A DNA stretch of 64,000 nucleotides from Armigeres subalbatus (taxonomy: Eukaryota > Arthropoda > Insecta > Diptera > Culicidae): assembly GCF_024139115.2 (NCBI RefSeq), contig NC_085141.1:408543612-408607611 (forward strand), read 5' to 3'. Positions 46,300 through 58,690 of the stretch are shown one piece after another. How positions within the stretch are numbered: the stretch's first letter is position 1; each line of letters starts with the position of its first letter. The notes beneath the pieces were generated by a model. It had not been told where the DNA came from. It did no database searches and was given only the letters and a program-made list of their open reading frames with translations. The translations under genes were made by a program, and so were the position numbers.

Positions 46300-46640
46300 A
46301 GTGATAGGGATTTCGAACAATATCTTCCTGGGATTCTGAAGAAAATCCTGCCTAGTATTCCGAACAGAATCATCCGGGGATTCTGAAGAGAATCCTCTGG
46401 GGATTCCAAAAAGAATTCTCCGGGAATTTCGAGGAGACTTCTGCTTGGATTCCAATAAGAATCTTCCCGGGATTCCGAAGAAAATCCTCCAGGGATTACG
46501 AAAAAAATTCTCCGAAAAAGACAATCCTCTGTGTATTCCGAAGAGAAGCCTCCAAGAACTTCGAAGAGAATTCCTCCAAATTTCAGAAGAGAATCCTCCG
46601 GGATTTCCAAAAGTTCCGAAAGGAATTCTTCTGTGGTTCC
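46300..46640. repeat. Degenerate ggattccgaagagaatcctcc minisatellite
   Basis: About 14 loose units near 24 bp. It is the same style as 42.3-43.7 kb. No gene. Confidence 0.8.
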
Positions 46641-46859
46641 AACGAATATCACTTTGACTTAGCAATGCATGCATTTTCCAAAACTGACCTCAGATTGTTG
46701 ATCGGCCACACCTACATCCTGTAATCGTTGGAGGGAGTATCGTCAGTTGGCATTTATATGGACGAAAATTGCACACAAATCGCATGAACGATTTTATTGT
46801 TGTTTTTTCTCTGAAATGAACTCAATACTATTTTAGAGACGACGAATCTTGAATGCAGT

Positions 46860-47650
46860 TTAGTTTCTCCCAAATATTCTGGATTTCAGAGCCTTGGTCT
46901 GCCAAGTCAAATGGGCTCAATACAAAGCCAATAGCAACCCATGGTGTCCATATAGGCCCTTAGAGGCCGTATGCATGATTTACGATCTAGATATGTCCAA
47001 ACCGATATGTTCTAAGTTTTTCAAATCATTCTTGAGTTCGAACCAACTGGTTTACCAAGTCATCTGCGCTCAATACAAAGTCAGTACCATACATGCCAAT
47101 AGAGCCCATATGCATGATTTAAGATTTGGATATGTTCAAACCAGATGTTCTAAGTTCTCCAAATCATTCTGGAGTTCAGACGAATTGGTCTACTAAGACA
47201 ACTGGGCTCGATACAAAGCCAATATCAACCCATACAGGCCCTCAGTAGTCATGTGCAATATTAACGATTAAGATATGTCCAAACCAGATATCTTAAGTTC
47301 TCCAAATAATTCTGGATTTGACAAATTGATCTACCAAGTCAACTGAGATCGATTGATTTACGATTTAGATATGTCCAAGCCGGATGATATAAGTTCTCCA
47401 AATCACCAAGGAGTTCAGACCAATTGATCTACCAAGTCAACAAGGCTCGGTTCAAAATAAATAGCAGCCCATGGTGTCCATATAGGCTCATGGAAGTAAT
47501 GCGCATTATTTGAGATTTTGTTATGTTCAAATTGAATGTTCGAAGTTCTACAAATCATTGTGGAGTTTAAACCAATACATTTTTCAAGTCAACTGTGCTC
47601 AGTTTGAAACCAGTAGAAACCAATGATGACCCGATCGACACTTAGAGGCC
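46860..47650. repeat. Tandem array, unit about 170 bp, four to five copies
   Basis: The phrases gttctaagttctccaaatca, accaagtcaactgggctc, catggtgtccatatagg and gatttacgatttagatatgt return in the same order with gaps of roughly 150-180 bp. The copies are diverged. No coding content. Confidence 0.8.
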
Positions 47651-48160
47651 TTTCAGAGGAATTTCCTGGAGGTTAAAAGAAGGCATTTCTGTAGGAATCT
47701 GGTGGAATTTCTGAGATGTTTATGAAAAAAAAACTTCCCATCACAAAATTTTATTCGCTCAATCGATTCTTTTATTTATTCAAGGTCAACATTTCCAAAC
47801 AACCCATAGTATTTAACGCCTTCAATTATTTAAAAAACCTAAAACAAAAAATCGAAAAATACTACTTTTAGAATTGGTCTCACGTTCTTCAGATTTTGAA
47901 TTAACATCAGGCCAATCCAATGGTTTCCACGTGCAGAAATTTTTCTTTTTGAGTTTAAAAATAGTTAGAGGCTTCAATTAATTCGTTCTGCACAAAAGTT
48001 GGTATAAACTAAATCAAAGATTTGACTGGGATAATTGAACGAGATGAAGTCTATGGCGAGGAAGATCGAACCAATGAAGAAATTTCAGGAATAATATTCG
48101 TCAGAATTTCAGAAGAAATGGAAATATTTTAAATTCTCTACTAGTCGATTTTGTGGACAT
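47651..48160. other. AT-rich non-coding DNA
   Basis: I see nothing recognisable in this stretch. Confidence 0.5.
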
Positions 48161-48164
48161 ATTT

Positions 48165-48690
48165 CCAGAGGAATGTACAACGGAATTCCGGGAGGAACTT
48201 TCAGAGGAATCGCTAGAGGAATTCCCGGTGAATTTTCCGGAGGACCTTTGCAGAAGAACTTCGAAAAGGAGCTTCTAGAAGAACAACCAGAAGGAATTTC
48301 CCGGAAGAACTTCCGAAGGAACTTGCCTAAGGAACTTCCAGAGGCAATTCCCAGAGAAATTTCTGGAGACACCTTCCGGAGGAACTTCTCGGAGGATCTA
48401 TCCGGAGGAACTTCCCGGTGGAACTTCCGAAGGTACTTCCCGAGGGAACTTCCCAGAGAAACTTTCGGATGAGCTTCCCGGATGAACTTCCTGAGGAACT
48501 TCCCAGAGGAATTTCTGAGTAACTTCCGGAGGAACTTCAAGAGAAACTTCCCGGAGGAACTTACCGGAGCAACTTTCCGCAGGAACTTTCCGGAGGAATT
48601 TCCCGGATGAACTTTCCGGAGGAACTTCCTGAAAGAAACTTTCCGAGGAATTCTAGAGGGATCTTCCTGGAGGAACTTATCATCTAACGA
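48165..48690. repeat. gaggaacttcccg minisatellite
   Basis: Units of about 12 or 24 bp built on ggaggaacttccc, with variation. It produces long but meaningless open frames on both strands. Confidence 0.88.
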
Positions 48691-48769
48691 GTAATTCAAT
48701 ATAATAAACATTCGTCAAGCAAATGTAGTCTACAGTAATAAGGTCTTCAGTATGATGGGTATGATTTGA

Positions 48770-49720
48770 ACATTGTTAATCTTAAGGATATCAAAATATT
48801 CAACCGATCAAATTTTCCCAAAATCTTTAGTGCTGCCGCGCAGCTGACTTTCGAAATAGTACGATTCGTAACAATATGGTTTCGTCCCCTGAAAAAAATC
48901 TGTAGTAATCGCCAGCTTTCTAAAACTTACGGATTCTACAATATCTAAGCCAACGAGTATTTTTATATACAACGCCACCAAGCGGATGAGTTTTGAAATA
49001 TTGTGATCTGTGACAGCTTCGTTTTCAATTCTTGAACAAATTTGTAGAAGACGCAACATTCCAAATCTCAATACTCATAAACACTAGCGCCACCAAGCGG
49101 ATGAGTTCCGACATAATATGATCTGCAGCAGTTTGGTTTTGTCCTCATGAACAAATTTGTGGAAAACTACAACTTTCTACATCTTAGGGACTCCACAATA
49201 GCTAACCAAACGAGTATTCTCATAAATGTTAGCTCCGTCAAGCGGATAGTTTCCAAATATGATCTGCGGAAAATTTGTTTTGACCTAATTTATATAAAAC
49301 GGCAAGTTTCTGAATCTCACGGATTCCAAAATATCTAACCCATCGAGTATTCCTTTATACCCTAGCGCCGCCAAGTGGATGAGTTCAGAAATAATATAAT
49401 CTGCGACAGTTTCGTTTTGACCTCTTGAACAAATTTGTAGAAGACGGCAACATTCCAAAATTAACGGATTCCACAATATCTAACCCAAGGTCCCAAGGAG
49501 TATTTTTATATACACTAGCGCCGCCAAGCGGATGAGTTTTGAAATAACATGATCTGCGGCAGCTTTGATTTGATCTTTTGAACATATTTGTAGAAAACGG
49601 CAACTTTCTAAATCTTACGCATTCCACAATATCTAACCCATCGAGTATTTCTGTATACACTAGCGCCGCCAAGCGGTTGAGTTCTGAAATATTTTTATCT
49701 GCGACAGTTTTGCTAGCGTT
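48770..49720. repeat. Tandem array, unit about 145 bp, six copies
   Basis: gccgccaagcggatgagtt recurs near 48975, 49090, 49235, 49370, 49523 and 49667, each with gaacaaatttgtagaa and attccacaatatctaaccca segments. An older seventh copy may begin near 48790. No coding content. Confidence 0.88.
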
Positions 49721-49726
49721 CAGTAA

Positions 49727-49894
49727 AGGTTCCCCCAAACACACGCGACGCGATTCTATCGCTTGGCGACAGCGATTCTGTCGTCGTTGGTATGGAAGCG
49801 TAGATAGAACATTGCCTGCAGCGACCCAACGATAGAATCGTGGCGATTAGTTGTCGCCGTCACGGCGATGAAATTGCTTAGGTCTGGGGGAGCT
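49727..49894 (+). repeat. MITE aggttcccccaaacacacgc, copy 1
   Basis: 168 bp. The inverted ends are aggttccccc and (reverse complement) agctccccca. The interior has gcgacagcgattctgtcg-type palindromes. The copy at 62068-62252 is the same family in the opposite orientation. Confidence 0.82.
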
Positions 49895-50052
49895 TCAATA
49901 GTGGAATGCGGTACGTTTTTGGGACGACAGGCTATACGGGACAAGTAGGCTAAATCCGGGACTGTCCAGCATAATCCGGGACGTCTGGTCACTTTAGATT
50001 AGGAACAAGTACTGCCAAATGACTCGCATGTGTCGACAGTCGGTTCCTCAAG

Positions 50053-50160
50053 CCTCAAACACAATGGAACGGAACGGAGACGGCAATGGTAGATTTTAAT
50101 CTCGAAAATATAAAGGGTAACTGTCAAATCCTGCCGTTACCGTCACCGTTACGTTCCTTC
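50053..50160. repeat. Decayed relative of the 43705 MITE
   Basis: aagcctcaaacacaatgga and a degenerate complementary arm (ccgttacgttcc). The target duplication is not clear. Confidence 0.6.
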
Positions 50161-50540
50161 ACGTAAAAAAAAACTTAAAGTTATGGAAAAAATAATTAGA
50201 AAAAAATAATACACTTCATTTTGTCACCTGATGAATGATTTGATACCAAAAAGATTCATAAGTTAATGAAAAGTTTTGAAATGTATGTGGCTAATGCAAT
50301 GTATAAGTTTTTTCTTTACATATCATTAAGCCCCTGCTTTGGCAAAAAGTAGGTATTAGGGCGTTCAGGGCTTTATCCGTAAAATCATTTCATCCTCCGA
50401 CATAATTGTTAGTCCATTGAAATATAAATGTAATCAGTCAAAATCGTTTTTTTGAAAATCAATTATCTTTTCAAAACATTTGTAAATGAAATAATATTTC
50501 ATAAGCATATTATTAAACAACGTTGTGATCATTTTAATTA
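50161..50540. other. AT-rich non-coding DNA
   Basis: No gene or repeat recognised between the MITE remnant and the (gat)n tract. Confidence 0.5.
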
Positions 50541-50564
50541 AGGATGATGATGATGATGATGATG

Positions 50565-51338
50565 GTCCCGCCACATACCCCTACAAGGGTTTGAGCTAGA
50601 CGAGTTATCTTTAAGATAATTTATTGATATGCATTTAATCGGATTTCCAAAAAGAAAAACGATCCGATTTCTTATCACAGATATAAATTTGAATATTTTA
50701 CATCACTATACAGCAAAAAATATAAATTTAAAAAACTGATCTTTCCAAAACTGCAATCTTGCTAAAACATCAGTAGTGATACATACAGCTCTATGAAAAT
50801 GCAAAACTTGTGATACCTCTCGCACAGATTTCAAAAGTTTCACCAGGAATCGCGTATCAAGTTAATTTTCGCTCAACAACTTATATGTATCTATAGTATT
50901 CATGATTCTCGACAATACAGGCACCAACACTTGTGATACCGCTCCGTCGATATCAAAAGTTTCAGTTTAACCGCGAAACAATCTACTGGATAGCTATATC
51001 GAACATTCAAAACTCTTTCAGCAGTAACCATACAAAAGTCATTCACTCCTAATCATTCAAACAGATCAAAATGTGGCACATGAAAATTAAATTTGAAATA
51101 ATTTATACCTGTATTTCGCGCGCGAGGCTCAAACTCTTGTAGACTACACAAAGAAAAGTTAAATTAATAATTACGTCAAGAAAGTAAAAAATCCATCATC
51201 ATCATCGAGGCGATCGTTGTAGTCGTTAATGCCCCAAAAACAATAAATAAAATTAAAATAAAACACACAAAAGTATCCGTTGGGTAAAACTTCGTCAAAA
51301 CTTAAATTAGTTAATGCTAAAAATTGTCGAGTAGCTGT
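50565..51338 (-). other. 3' region of the CR1-like element
   Basis: Non-coding, AT-rich. A second short (atc)n run lies near 51190, so the true 3' end could be there instead. Confidence 0.5.
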
Positions 51339-54030
51339 CTAAAATGCAGCTTTGACGTGTGAAATACATTGTCTCTTGAACTGTGCTAGTGTCGCTGCAC
51401 GTTTGATGTGTGTAGGCATCGAATTGAAAACATTTACACCCTTGTAGAACAATGAATTTTGTGAAGCACCATGCAAAAAGAAAGGTGTTCTTACATCAAC
51501 CGCGTTTCTCGTATTATATCTATGAATGTCACTTCCTCTTTCAATTCGATCACACAAATATCGAGGCAGCAAACCATTAATTACTTTAAAATGAACACCA
51601 TAGTCAAATAAACAATGCGTTGCTTCACTGACAGCCACTGCAAGGCGTCTAACAAAAAGTTGAAGAAGTGAACCTATTGCATCTCAAAATCAAGCGCATT
51701 ATTTTATTTTGCAAACGCTGTAATCTCGATATTTGTGTACCGTTAGCCAAGAATAGGATGGACGGGCAGAAATCCAGATGAGGAGAGATGATTGATTTAT
51801 ACAACAATATTTTACTAGCAATGGTTAAATCGTGTTTTAATCGGCAAAGAATTCCATACTTCTTGGCAATTTTCTTGATAACATTGTCAATATGTTTGTC
51901 AAATATTAGCTTGTCATCAATAATCACGCCAAGATATTTAATCTCCCGTACGCGATCAATTGCCTCATCATCCATCATAACAGAGACATTTTCACTTATT
52001 CGGTTCCGCGAAATTATCATGAACTTAGTTTTACTTATGTTCAATTTTAACTGTTTATATTTCAACCATCTACTTAGAGAATGCAAATCTTCGTTTAAGT
52101 GTGCAACGGCCTCTTCTAGGTTTTTAGCTGCAATGAACAGCACGGTGTCATCAGCAAAAAGATTTATATCACAAAATCGTAAGACTCGTCGCATGTCATT
52201 TATGTACATAATGAATAAAATAGGCCCTAATACACTTCCCTGTGGCACGCCGAGCGTGTTCTCCACGGGACTTGATACACAATCGTTAAAAGCAGTCCGT
52301 TGAGTTCTGTCACTCAAATAGCTTTCAAACCATTTGTAAGCAGAACTGTTTCAAAAGCGCGTTTTAGATCCAAGAACACCGCAACAATCGTATCTTTTTG
52401 CTCTACTTTTTCTTTCCATTTAGCCAATACCAAGTTCAATGCGGTTTCACAAGAATGACCTTCTCGATATCCCGATTGTTCCGGTATGAGCAAGTTATTA
52501 TTATTTAAATACTCTAGCAGCTGGCCTTTTATAACAAGTTCTAAAATTTTCTCTAATGTGTGCAACATGTTGATGGGACGAAACTCTTCGGATTTAATCG
52601 TTCCAGCAACTTTTGTATAGGAATCAAGGGATTCCTTCCAAACTTGTGGCACGTGCCCAGTTTGTATAGATTCATTAATTAGGTCCAGCAAGCTGTCTCC
52701 GATGACATCAAAGCAGTCTTGTATCACTTTTGCATTTACGTTATCTACACCAGCCGTTTTTCCCATCGAGAAGCAAATATTCCTCAATTCTTCCAATGTT
52801 ATTGGGTGAAAGCCTTCAAATCTACAGTTAACATCGATCGGCTGTCGTATTTCGTCGGGTTCATCAACTAATTCAATAGATGCATTAATAGATGAAACAC
52901 TGCTGACAAAATATTCGTTAAACTTATCTGCAATTAATTGTTCTGATAGTTCTAGTGTGCCATCAAAAGTTATGGACCGCGGTTTACTAGTACTAGGTTT
53001 CAAAAGTGATTTCAATATTTTCCATAACTCTTTGCTGTTGTTTTGATGTTGATCAATTTTCCTCTGAATATATTCGCATCGCGTACGTTTCAAACGTTGC
53101 GAATATTTATTACGCGCAACCTGGTACCTATTCCAACGATAATCACTGTTATGTTCATAAAATTTTCTGTACAACTTATCCCTTTTACGTTTAAGGCGCA
53201 AGAGGTCTAAATTGTACCAGCTGTTCGAATTATTTTGAGATACAAACTTTTGTTCAACTAATTGATTGGTACAGGTTTTTATGACATTCGTGAGAACAGC
53301 TGATTTGTGATCCAAAGATCCGCCATTTGTTTGAAAATCCACGTTTCTTTCGACAAGATTCGAAACTGCTTGTTTCGAATATTTCCTCCAGCACTTCAAT
53401 TTATTTACATTACTATCATTACCTTTATTATCATCAACATTGATTACTATTGTTTCATGATCGGTTATTTTTAAATCGCAATTAATAACAGTATTAACTG
53501 AATCAAAATTAGAATAAACATGATCAATTAAAGTTCTACTGTGCCGGAACAAACGCGTATAATCTAAAACTAACTGTTTGAAGTTGAAAAACTCTGCCAA
53601 ATTTTTCAAATGCTTCGAATTATGAACGTCACACCAATTGATATTGAAATCGCCAGCGAGTACATTTAATTTGCTATGATCTAGAAACCTCTCCAACCAG
53701 TTTTCAAAAATTTCAACAAATCGCTGGTCATTAGAACTGGGAGAGTGATACAAAACACCATAGTTACCCATCTTCATGCCACGTACAACTGTAATGCCTA
53801 AGAACCAGTTTCCATCACAAACTTCGTTCAATTGAAGCTTGAACTGAACCGATTCTTTGACATAAATAGCAACACCGCCAGTGTGTCTCGAATGTGATAA
53901 ACAAGCAGCCACACTGTAACCCGGAATACTATATTGATCAAAAGCATCAATGTCGATAATATGTGTTTCAGATAGAAAGACTAAAAACGGACGTGTATCT
54001 TCCACAATCTTACGTAAGGCAACGTGGATA
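51339..54030 (-). pseudogene. CR1-like ORF2 (endonuclease and reverse transcriptase)
   Basis: Endonuclease: FLVFLSETHI with the catalytic Glu, GGVAIYVK, NVLAGDFNINW, LIDHVYSN and ITDHETIV (here TDH in place of SDH). RT: FRPINMLHTLEKILE, EQSGYREGHSCETAL, the first Asp in VFLDLKRAFETV, VPQGSVLGPILFIMY and the catalytic LFADDTVLF. Lesions: a frameshift near 54020; a deletion at about 52317 that removes around 25 residues after RAFETV and shifts frame; and a frameshift near 51650. The C-terminal tail ends at 51339. Confidence 0.85.
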
Positions 54031-54066
54031 ACCCAGCAATATTGAAATACAAAATATTTAACTGAT

Positions 54067-55495
54067 TCACATTACTACTGGAACTTGGTTGCTATTCATT
54101 GAAACGTAAGCTGCTCTTTTCCGATCAAATAATCTTTTGTATACTTGACATTCGGTGCTAAATGCCCCGTGGTTAACGTCCAGATTAATTTTACGTTCCT
54201 TATTCATTTTTAAACAATTGACACATTTCAATACAGTTGACGTGCAATCAGAGGTCTTGTGACGTTCACTGCACTTTGAGCACGCAATGTCATTCTTACA
54301 CTCCGTACTCATGTGCCCAAATCCTCCACACTGGAAACACCTCAAAACGCTAATCTCTGGAACTACAAGGCACCGATCAAACCTTATGTTTACCTTTTTC
54401 GCGGTTAACAAACAACTATGAGTCTCTTTATCGACTTCAATTACCACGTTGTACTTGTTGTACTTAAAACGTGGATTTTCATACATCCTAACGACTTTAA
54501 CATCATTTATGGCGATGTCTTCATTCTGATCTTTTAAGATCTGAATAAAGTCATCGGAGGAAAATTTATCAGACATGCCCATCACTTTCAATCTTGGCAC
54601 CGATGATGGGACAACAGCGTTATAACTCTCACCCAATTCGCTTTGAATGCCTTCTTTGACAGCGTTAACATTATACCCTGTTGCACACTCAGCAATAATA
54701 GAGCCGTCTTTCCCGTTTCTAAAGTTACTGATCTTGTGTGTTTTTGGATCTAACTTTTTCAAAAACTTGCGAGTATCATCGCTACTTTGATTGGACTCTT
54801 TCGGTTTTATCACAATAACCGGACGAGTCTTACGAGCCACTTTACATCATTAATGGCAACACTTTTCTTGCTTTCTTTATTACTACTAATTTTACTCCCA
54901 GTGCTTTTTTAACGATATCCGCGAAGCTAATATTCGCATTAAAAACATCATCAACGTCTTCTTGAACTTTACATTTTTTACTTCTGGGATTCAAATCCGA
55001 TTCCGAAGACGATCTTGATGTACCTTGTGACACATTAATTGCAGCTACTTTATTGATCGCATCAAATTGTAAAATGATCCTTTCATATTTTCAATTCATT
55101 TCCAATTAAGTCCTGAAAACCATTAACTGCATCATTTAGGGCATTTTGCACCCTTTTCCCCAATTGTTCAATCCTGTCTTTTAGCGCGATGTTTATCTGA
55201 GCAGCAATGTTATCTCGAATGCCCTCGATCGAATCAGACATAGAAGAAATCTTCTTCATTTCCTCTTCGATCTTTTGGACGTTCGAGAGCAATACATTCT
55301 GCTCGCCACAACACTGGCTTGATAAACAATTATCACACTTAAACACAACATTATCATTCTCCGTGACCAGCTTTGCCAATGGTTTGGTCATGGATGTGCA
55401 CTGTAGTGGTACACTTTAGCGCAACCACAACCAGAACAACTCATTGGCAAATCACTGGGCAGGATCCCCATGCCACACTCACTGCACTCAACCAT
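54067..55495 (-). pseudogene. CR1-like ORF1 (PHD-like finger plus zinc knuckles)
   Basis: The likely start is the ATG at 55495 (MVECSECGMG). A Cys-rich PHD-like pattern follows: CSEC, CSGC, a His, then (after a frameshift near 55400) a Cys and KCDNC, giving a C4HC3-like layout. A coiled-coil-like stretch comes next (VQKIEEEMKKISSMSDSIEG). Breaks near 55080 and a stop near 54841 separate the last part. That part has an RRM-like region (VPRLKVMGMSDKFSSDDF) and two CCHC knuckles: CFQCGGFGHMSTEC and CSKCSERHKTSDC. ORF1 proteins bind the element RNA. Confidence 0.75.
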
Positions 55496-55986
55496 CTCGC
55501 TTATGCCCTACACAGCTAGCAAACGGTACCATGCAGGCGACACAGAACACAAAGAGACAAAACAAAGCACAAAATTTACCGGCCGCCAGCTGCTGCTGGG
55601 GCTGAAAATCAAATTGAACGAGAATAACCAGCAGACACAATTTGTCTTTTGGTTATTTCGTCACTTAGCACTTTAGGGCACGCGAATAAAAGCACTTTTT
55701 CGCGGCACTGTCGCAATTTCACACGTAATTAATCGTTTTTTAATCACTGCACGGCAGAAACAAACCACTCCGGTCACCACTACATCACTGGATGAAATCA
55801 AGGAAATCAAGAAAAAAAAGCAAACAATCATTAATATAGGCTACATATATAACATATTAGCCTGGAGCTACTGCAAATATCTGTATAGCCCACACATAAA
55901 TCATATAATATATGGAATTATTTCCACAGTGTTAAAATATGCCATTTGTAATTCCATAAGGAGGTGCCCTCCTTGGCCGTGCCGTA

Positions 55987-56253
55987 AGACGCGCGGCTAC
56001 AAAGCAAGACCATGCTGAGGGTTGCTGGGTTCGACTCTCGGTGCCGGTGTAGGCAATTTTCGGATTGGAAATTGTCTCGACTTCCCTGGGCATAAAAGTA
56101 TCATCGTGCTAGCCTCATGATATACGAATGCAAAAATGGTAACCTGGCTTAGAAACATCGCATTTAATAACTGTGGAAGTGCTTAATGAACTCTAAGCTG
56201 CGAGGCGGCTCTGTCCCAGTGTGGTGATGCCAAGAAGAAGAAGAAGAAGAAGA
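55987..56253 (+). mobile_element. Feilai SINE, copy 2
   Basis: The same family and orientation as 44413-44677, with a better B-box (gggttcgactctc) and a (gaa)n tail at 56233-56253. No clear flanking duplication was seen. Confidence 0.92.
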
Positions 56254-56254
56254 A

Positions 56255-56890
56255 TTCCAAAAGATTTCCGCTAGGAACCTCAAAATAATTTGCTACGGAA
56301 TCCCAACAGAAAGCATTTCGGGATCCAAAATGGAGTCGGTTCAGAATTTTGAAAGGATAAAGTTCAAAATCCCAAAAGGTTTCAAGTATCAGAAAGGTTC
56401 GGAATAACGAAAGGATTACCAAGGAAAAAGTATTCGTTTCGGAATCGAAAAAGTTTTAGTTTCGGAGTTCAGAAACAAAGCAGTTCTAAATCTTAGTATG
56501 TTTCAACTATGAATCACGAAAGTATTTGGTTGAGAATCCCAGATAGATTCGGTTCGGAATCCTAAAAGGATTCGATTCAGAATCCCAAAAAAGATTTGGT
56601 TTCGCATCTCAAAAGGATTAGTTTTCCAAAAACAACATCGTTTACCGAACTTCAAAAAAGCGTTTCGGAAAACCAACAGGATTGAACTCGTCGGAGTCCC
56701 GAAAAATATCGCATAAAAATCGCAATAGAATTCGGTTTAGAATCCTAAGTGGAACTCGGTTCAAGATCCCCGAAAGGATTAAGTTCAAAATTTCAAAAGG
56801 AATCAACTGGGAACCCGAAAGAATTTGGTTCGGAATCTTAAAAGGATGCGGTTTGGAATGTCAAAAGGATTCAGCTCGGAATTCCAACAG
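56255..56890. repeat. Degenerate ggattcggttcggaatccc minisatellite
   Basis: Loose units of about 25-30 bp around cggaatcccaaaaggatt. No gene. Confidence 0.8.
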
Positions 56891-56892
56891 TA

Positions 56893-57082
56893 GGGGGAAT
56901 GACGACTTTGGCAGGTTTTGTTCTATTATTGTCAAAGGGGTTTCTGCTGACCAAATTTTATGAAATTTGGCCACAATATTCTTTGATATGCAAAGAATGT
57001 TAAGGCCAAATTTGAGCATAATTGGTTATAGAGAACCCCCTTGCCAATAATAGAACAAAACCTGCCAAAGCCGTATTTCCCC
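56893..57082. repeat. TA-flanked MITE
   Basis: 190 bp. The ends are gggggaatgacgactttggc and (reverse complement) ggggaaatacggctttggc, flanked by TA. The arms continue through aggttttgttctattatt. Confidence 0.88.
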
Positions 57083-57084
57083 TA

Positions 57085-58490
57085 TTTGATCTGAAATTTC
57101 AATAGAATTAGACTAGAATTAACAGATTTGACATAGAATTTTAAAAGTATTCTGTACGAAATTGAGACTGAATTGAAACGGTTTGGAATCCCGAATGGAT
57201 TTGATTCGAAATCCCGGTTCAGTTCGATTCCAGAGAAGTTTTCCACCACCGCATATGCTTCCCGAAAGATCAAATATGGTTTATGTTTTAGTTCTTACCA
57301 GTTATTCGTGTTCTCCAATTCATCGTGTCTTGATGCTATAACAACTTTACTTTGTGGCATATTCGTTTTCTTTTGGCAGGGCAGTAGAACGAGTACCTCC
57401 GCTGAAATTCAAGATAATTAAATTAGTAGATTATAATACTTCGTACATTGATTTTCTAAATTGAAGCGGAAATGACCAAGCATGAAAATCAGAACGGCAA
57501 CTCATTTCTAGCCATGTAACGAGATTTCCTAGAATTAGGTTCTATAGCACTTATAAAGATGTTCTTAACTAAAACTTAACCTGGTCTAACTGGACATTTA
57601 TACAAAGAACTTCCTGGACAATTTTTTATAAAAATTGTCTGAAACCCCCACTTTTCGATAATAAACATCTGTCAAAGACGCTTTATGCTTTCTATTAGTG
57701 TTTGGATCATTTTTTTTAAATTCGACTATTATCTTACTTCTGGACCGGAACAGGGCAACCAATAAACAGTAAAGAGGCCGCACACTTGCTATTAAGGTCT
57801 TCCGGCATCATTTTCATGATTCGAAACTTATCGCCGCATATTCAACTGAAAACCCTGGTTGATTCCTGGCAAGTTATTTCTCGTTATTGTTCTGCAATAT
57901 GGTCGTAGTTCCTGAAACATAAATTGAACAATAATCAGTCATTATATAGTTATCCTAAATAAGCAAAAGAAACTTACATCTTGTACGGCACCACGTTATA
58001 ATAAAGTCTATTATTATCACTTTTTTGGCTGTTATAATTGGTGTTTAATACGATAAATAATTAAAAATCTAAAAACTCTCACGCGATGTGCGTGATATAA
58101 TTTCAAAATGGCACCTCAGCCTCAACTCAACCAAACTCGATTTTGTCGGACTGAGAATGGGAAGTGCAGTGCAGCCAGATTTAATATTGTATCATCAATC
58201 GACGCAATATTACATTAAATTTGTGTAATAGTACACACGCCTATCGGAACCAGTTGGTTGCACTTGTTTCTGTGTAATATTATCATTTTTTGTATGTTAA
58301 TATTACACGAATGTGACGTTATGCCAAATAAGATTTTTATTCCTGTGTAATTTTAAGGCGATGTAAAACCACATAAAATCGATGTAGTTTTGTATCTTTT
58401 TTTCGCATTTACATAGCTTTTTCATCACATCGTGCTAATTACGTCGACGTGTCTTACAATAATTTTTGCTGTGCAAGTCAGCCTCGCATG
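57085..58490. other. Non-coding DNA
   Basis: No gene. Between 58180 and 58480 the phrases gtaatattac, tgtgtaat and acgtcg recur and end in tttgctgtg, matching in reverse the relic at 38.4 kb. Confidence 0.45.
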
Positions 58491-58494
58491 GCAT

Positions 58495-58690
58495 GTCAGA
58501 AGTGAGAACCTAAATAAGTTCCACATGGTGTGTCAGGAGGAGTGGCAGGGTGTGGTAGAGTGAGCACCCAAATAAGTCTCAGATTGGTGTGCTAGAGCGT
58601 GAATCAGGTGGTAGGGTGAGCATCAAGTTAGTCTCACATGGTGCGTAAAGGGTGAGCACCCACTCACATGGTATGTCAATGGTAAGCATC
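58495..58690. repeat. Short tandem array with gtgagcaccc
   Basis: About four loose units of roughly 45-50 bp containing tctcacatggt and gtgagcaccc, adjoining the copia fragment. Confidence 0.65.

Larger units (their letters stand above)
50543..55795 (-). mobile_element. CR1-like non-LTR retrotransposon, nearly full length, inactive
   Basis: On minus: a 5' region (about 55795-55496), ORF1 with zinc-binding motifs, ORF2 with endonuclease and RT, then a long 3' region reaching a (atc)n run at 50564-50543, which I take as the 3' tail. Two ORFs, a PHD-like finger in ORF1, an EEP endonuclease and VPQGSVLGPILF in RT point to the CR1/L2 group. No target duplication was fixed, so the outer limits are approximate. 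Confidence 0.8.

Noticed and set aside
48109..48711. A 200-codon open frame rich in Ser, Gly, Lys and Pro
   Set aside because: It is a translation of the ggaggaacttccc minisatellite.
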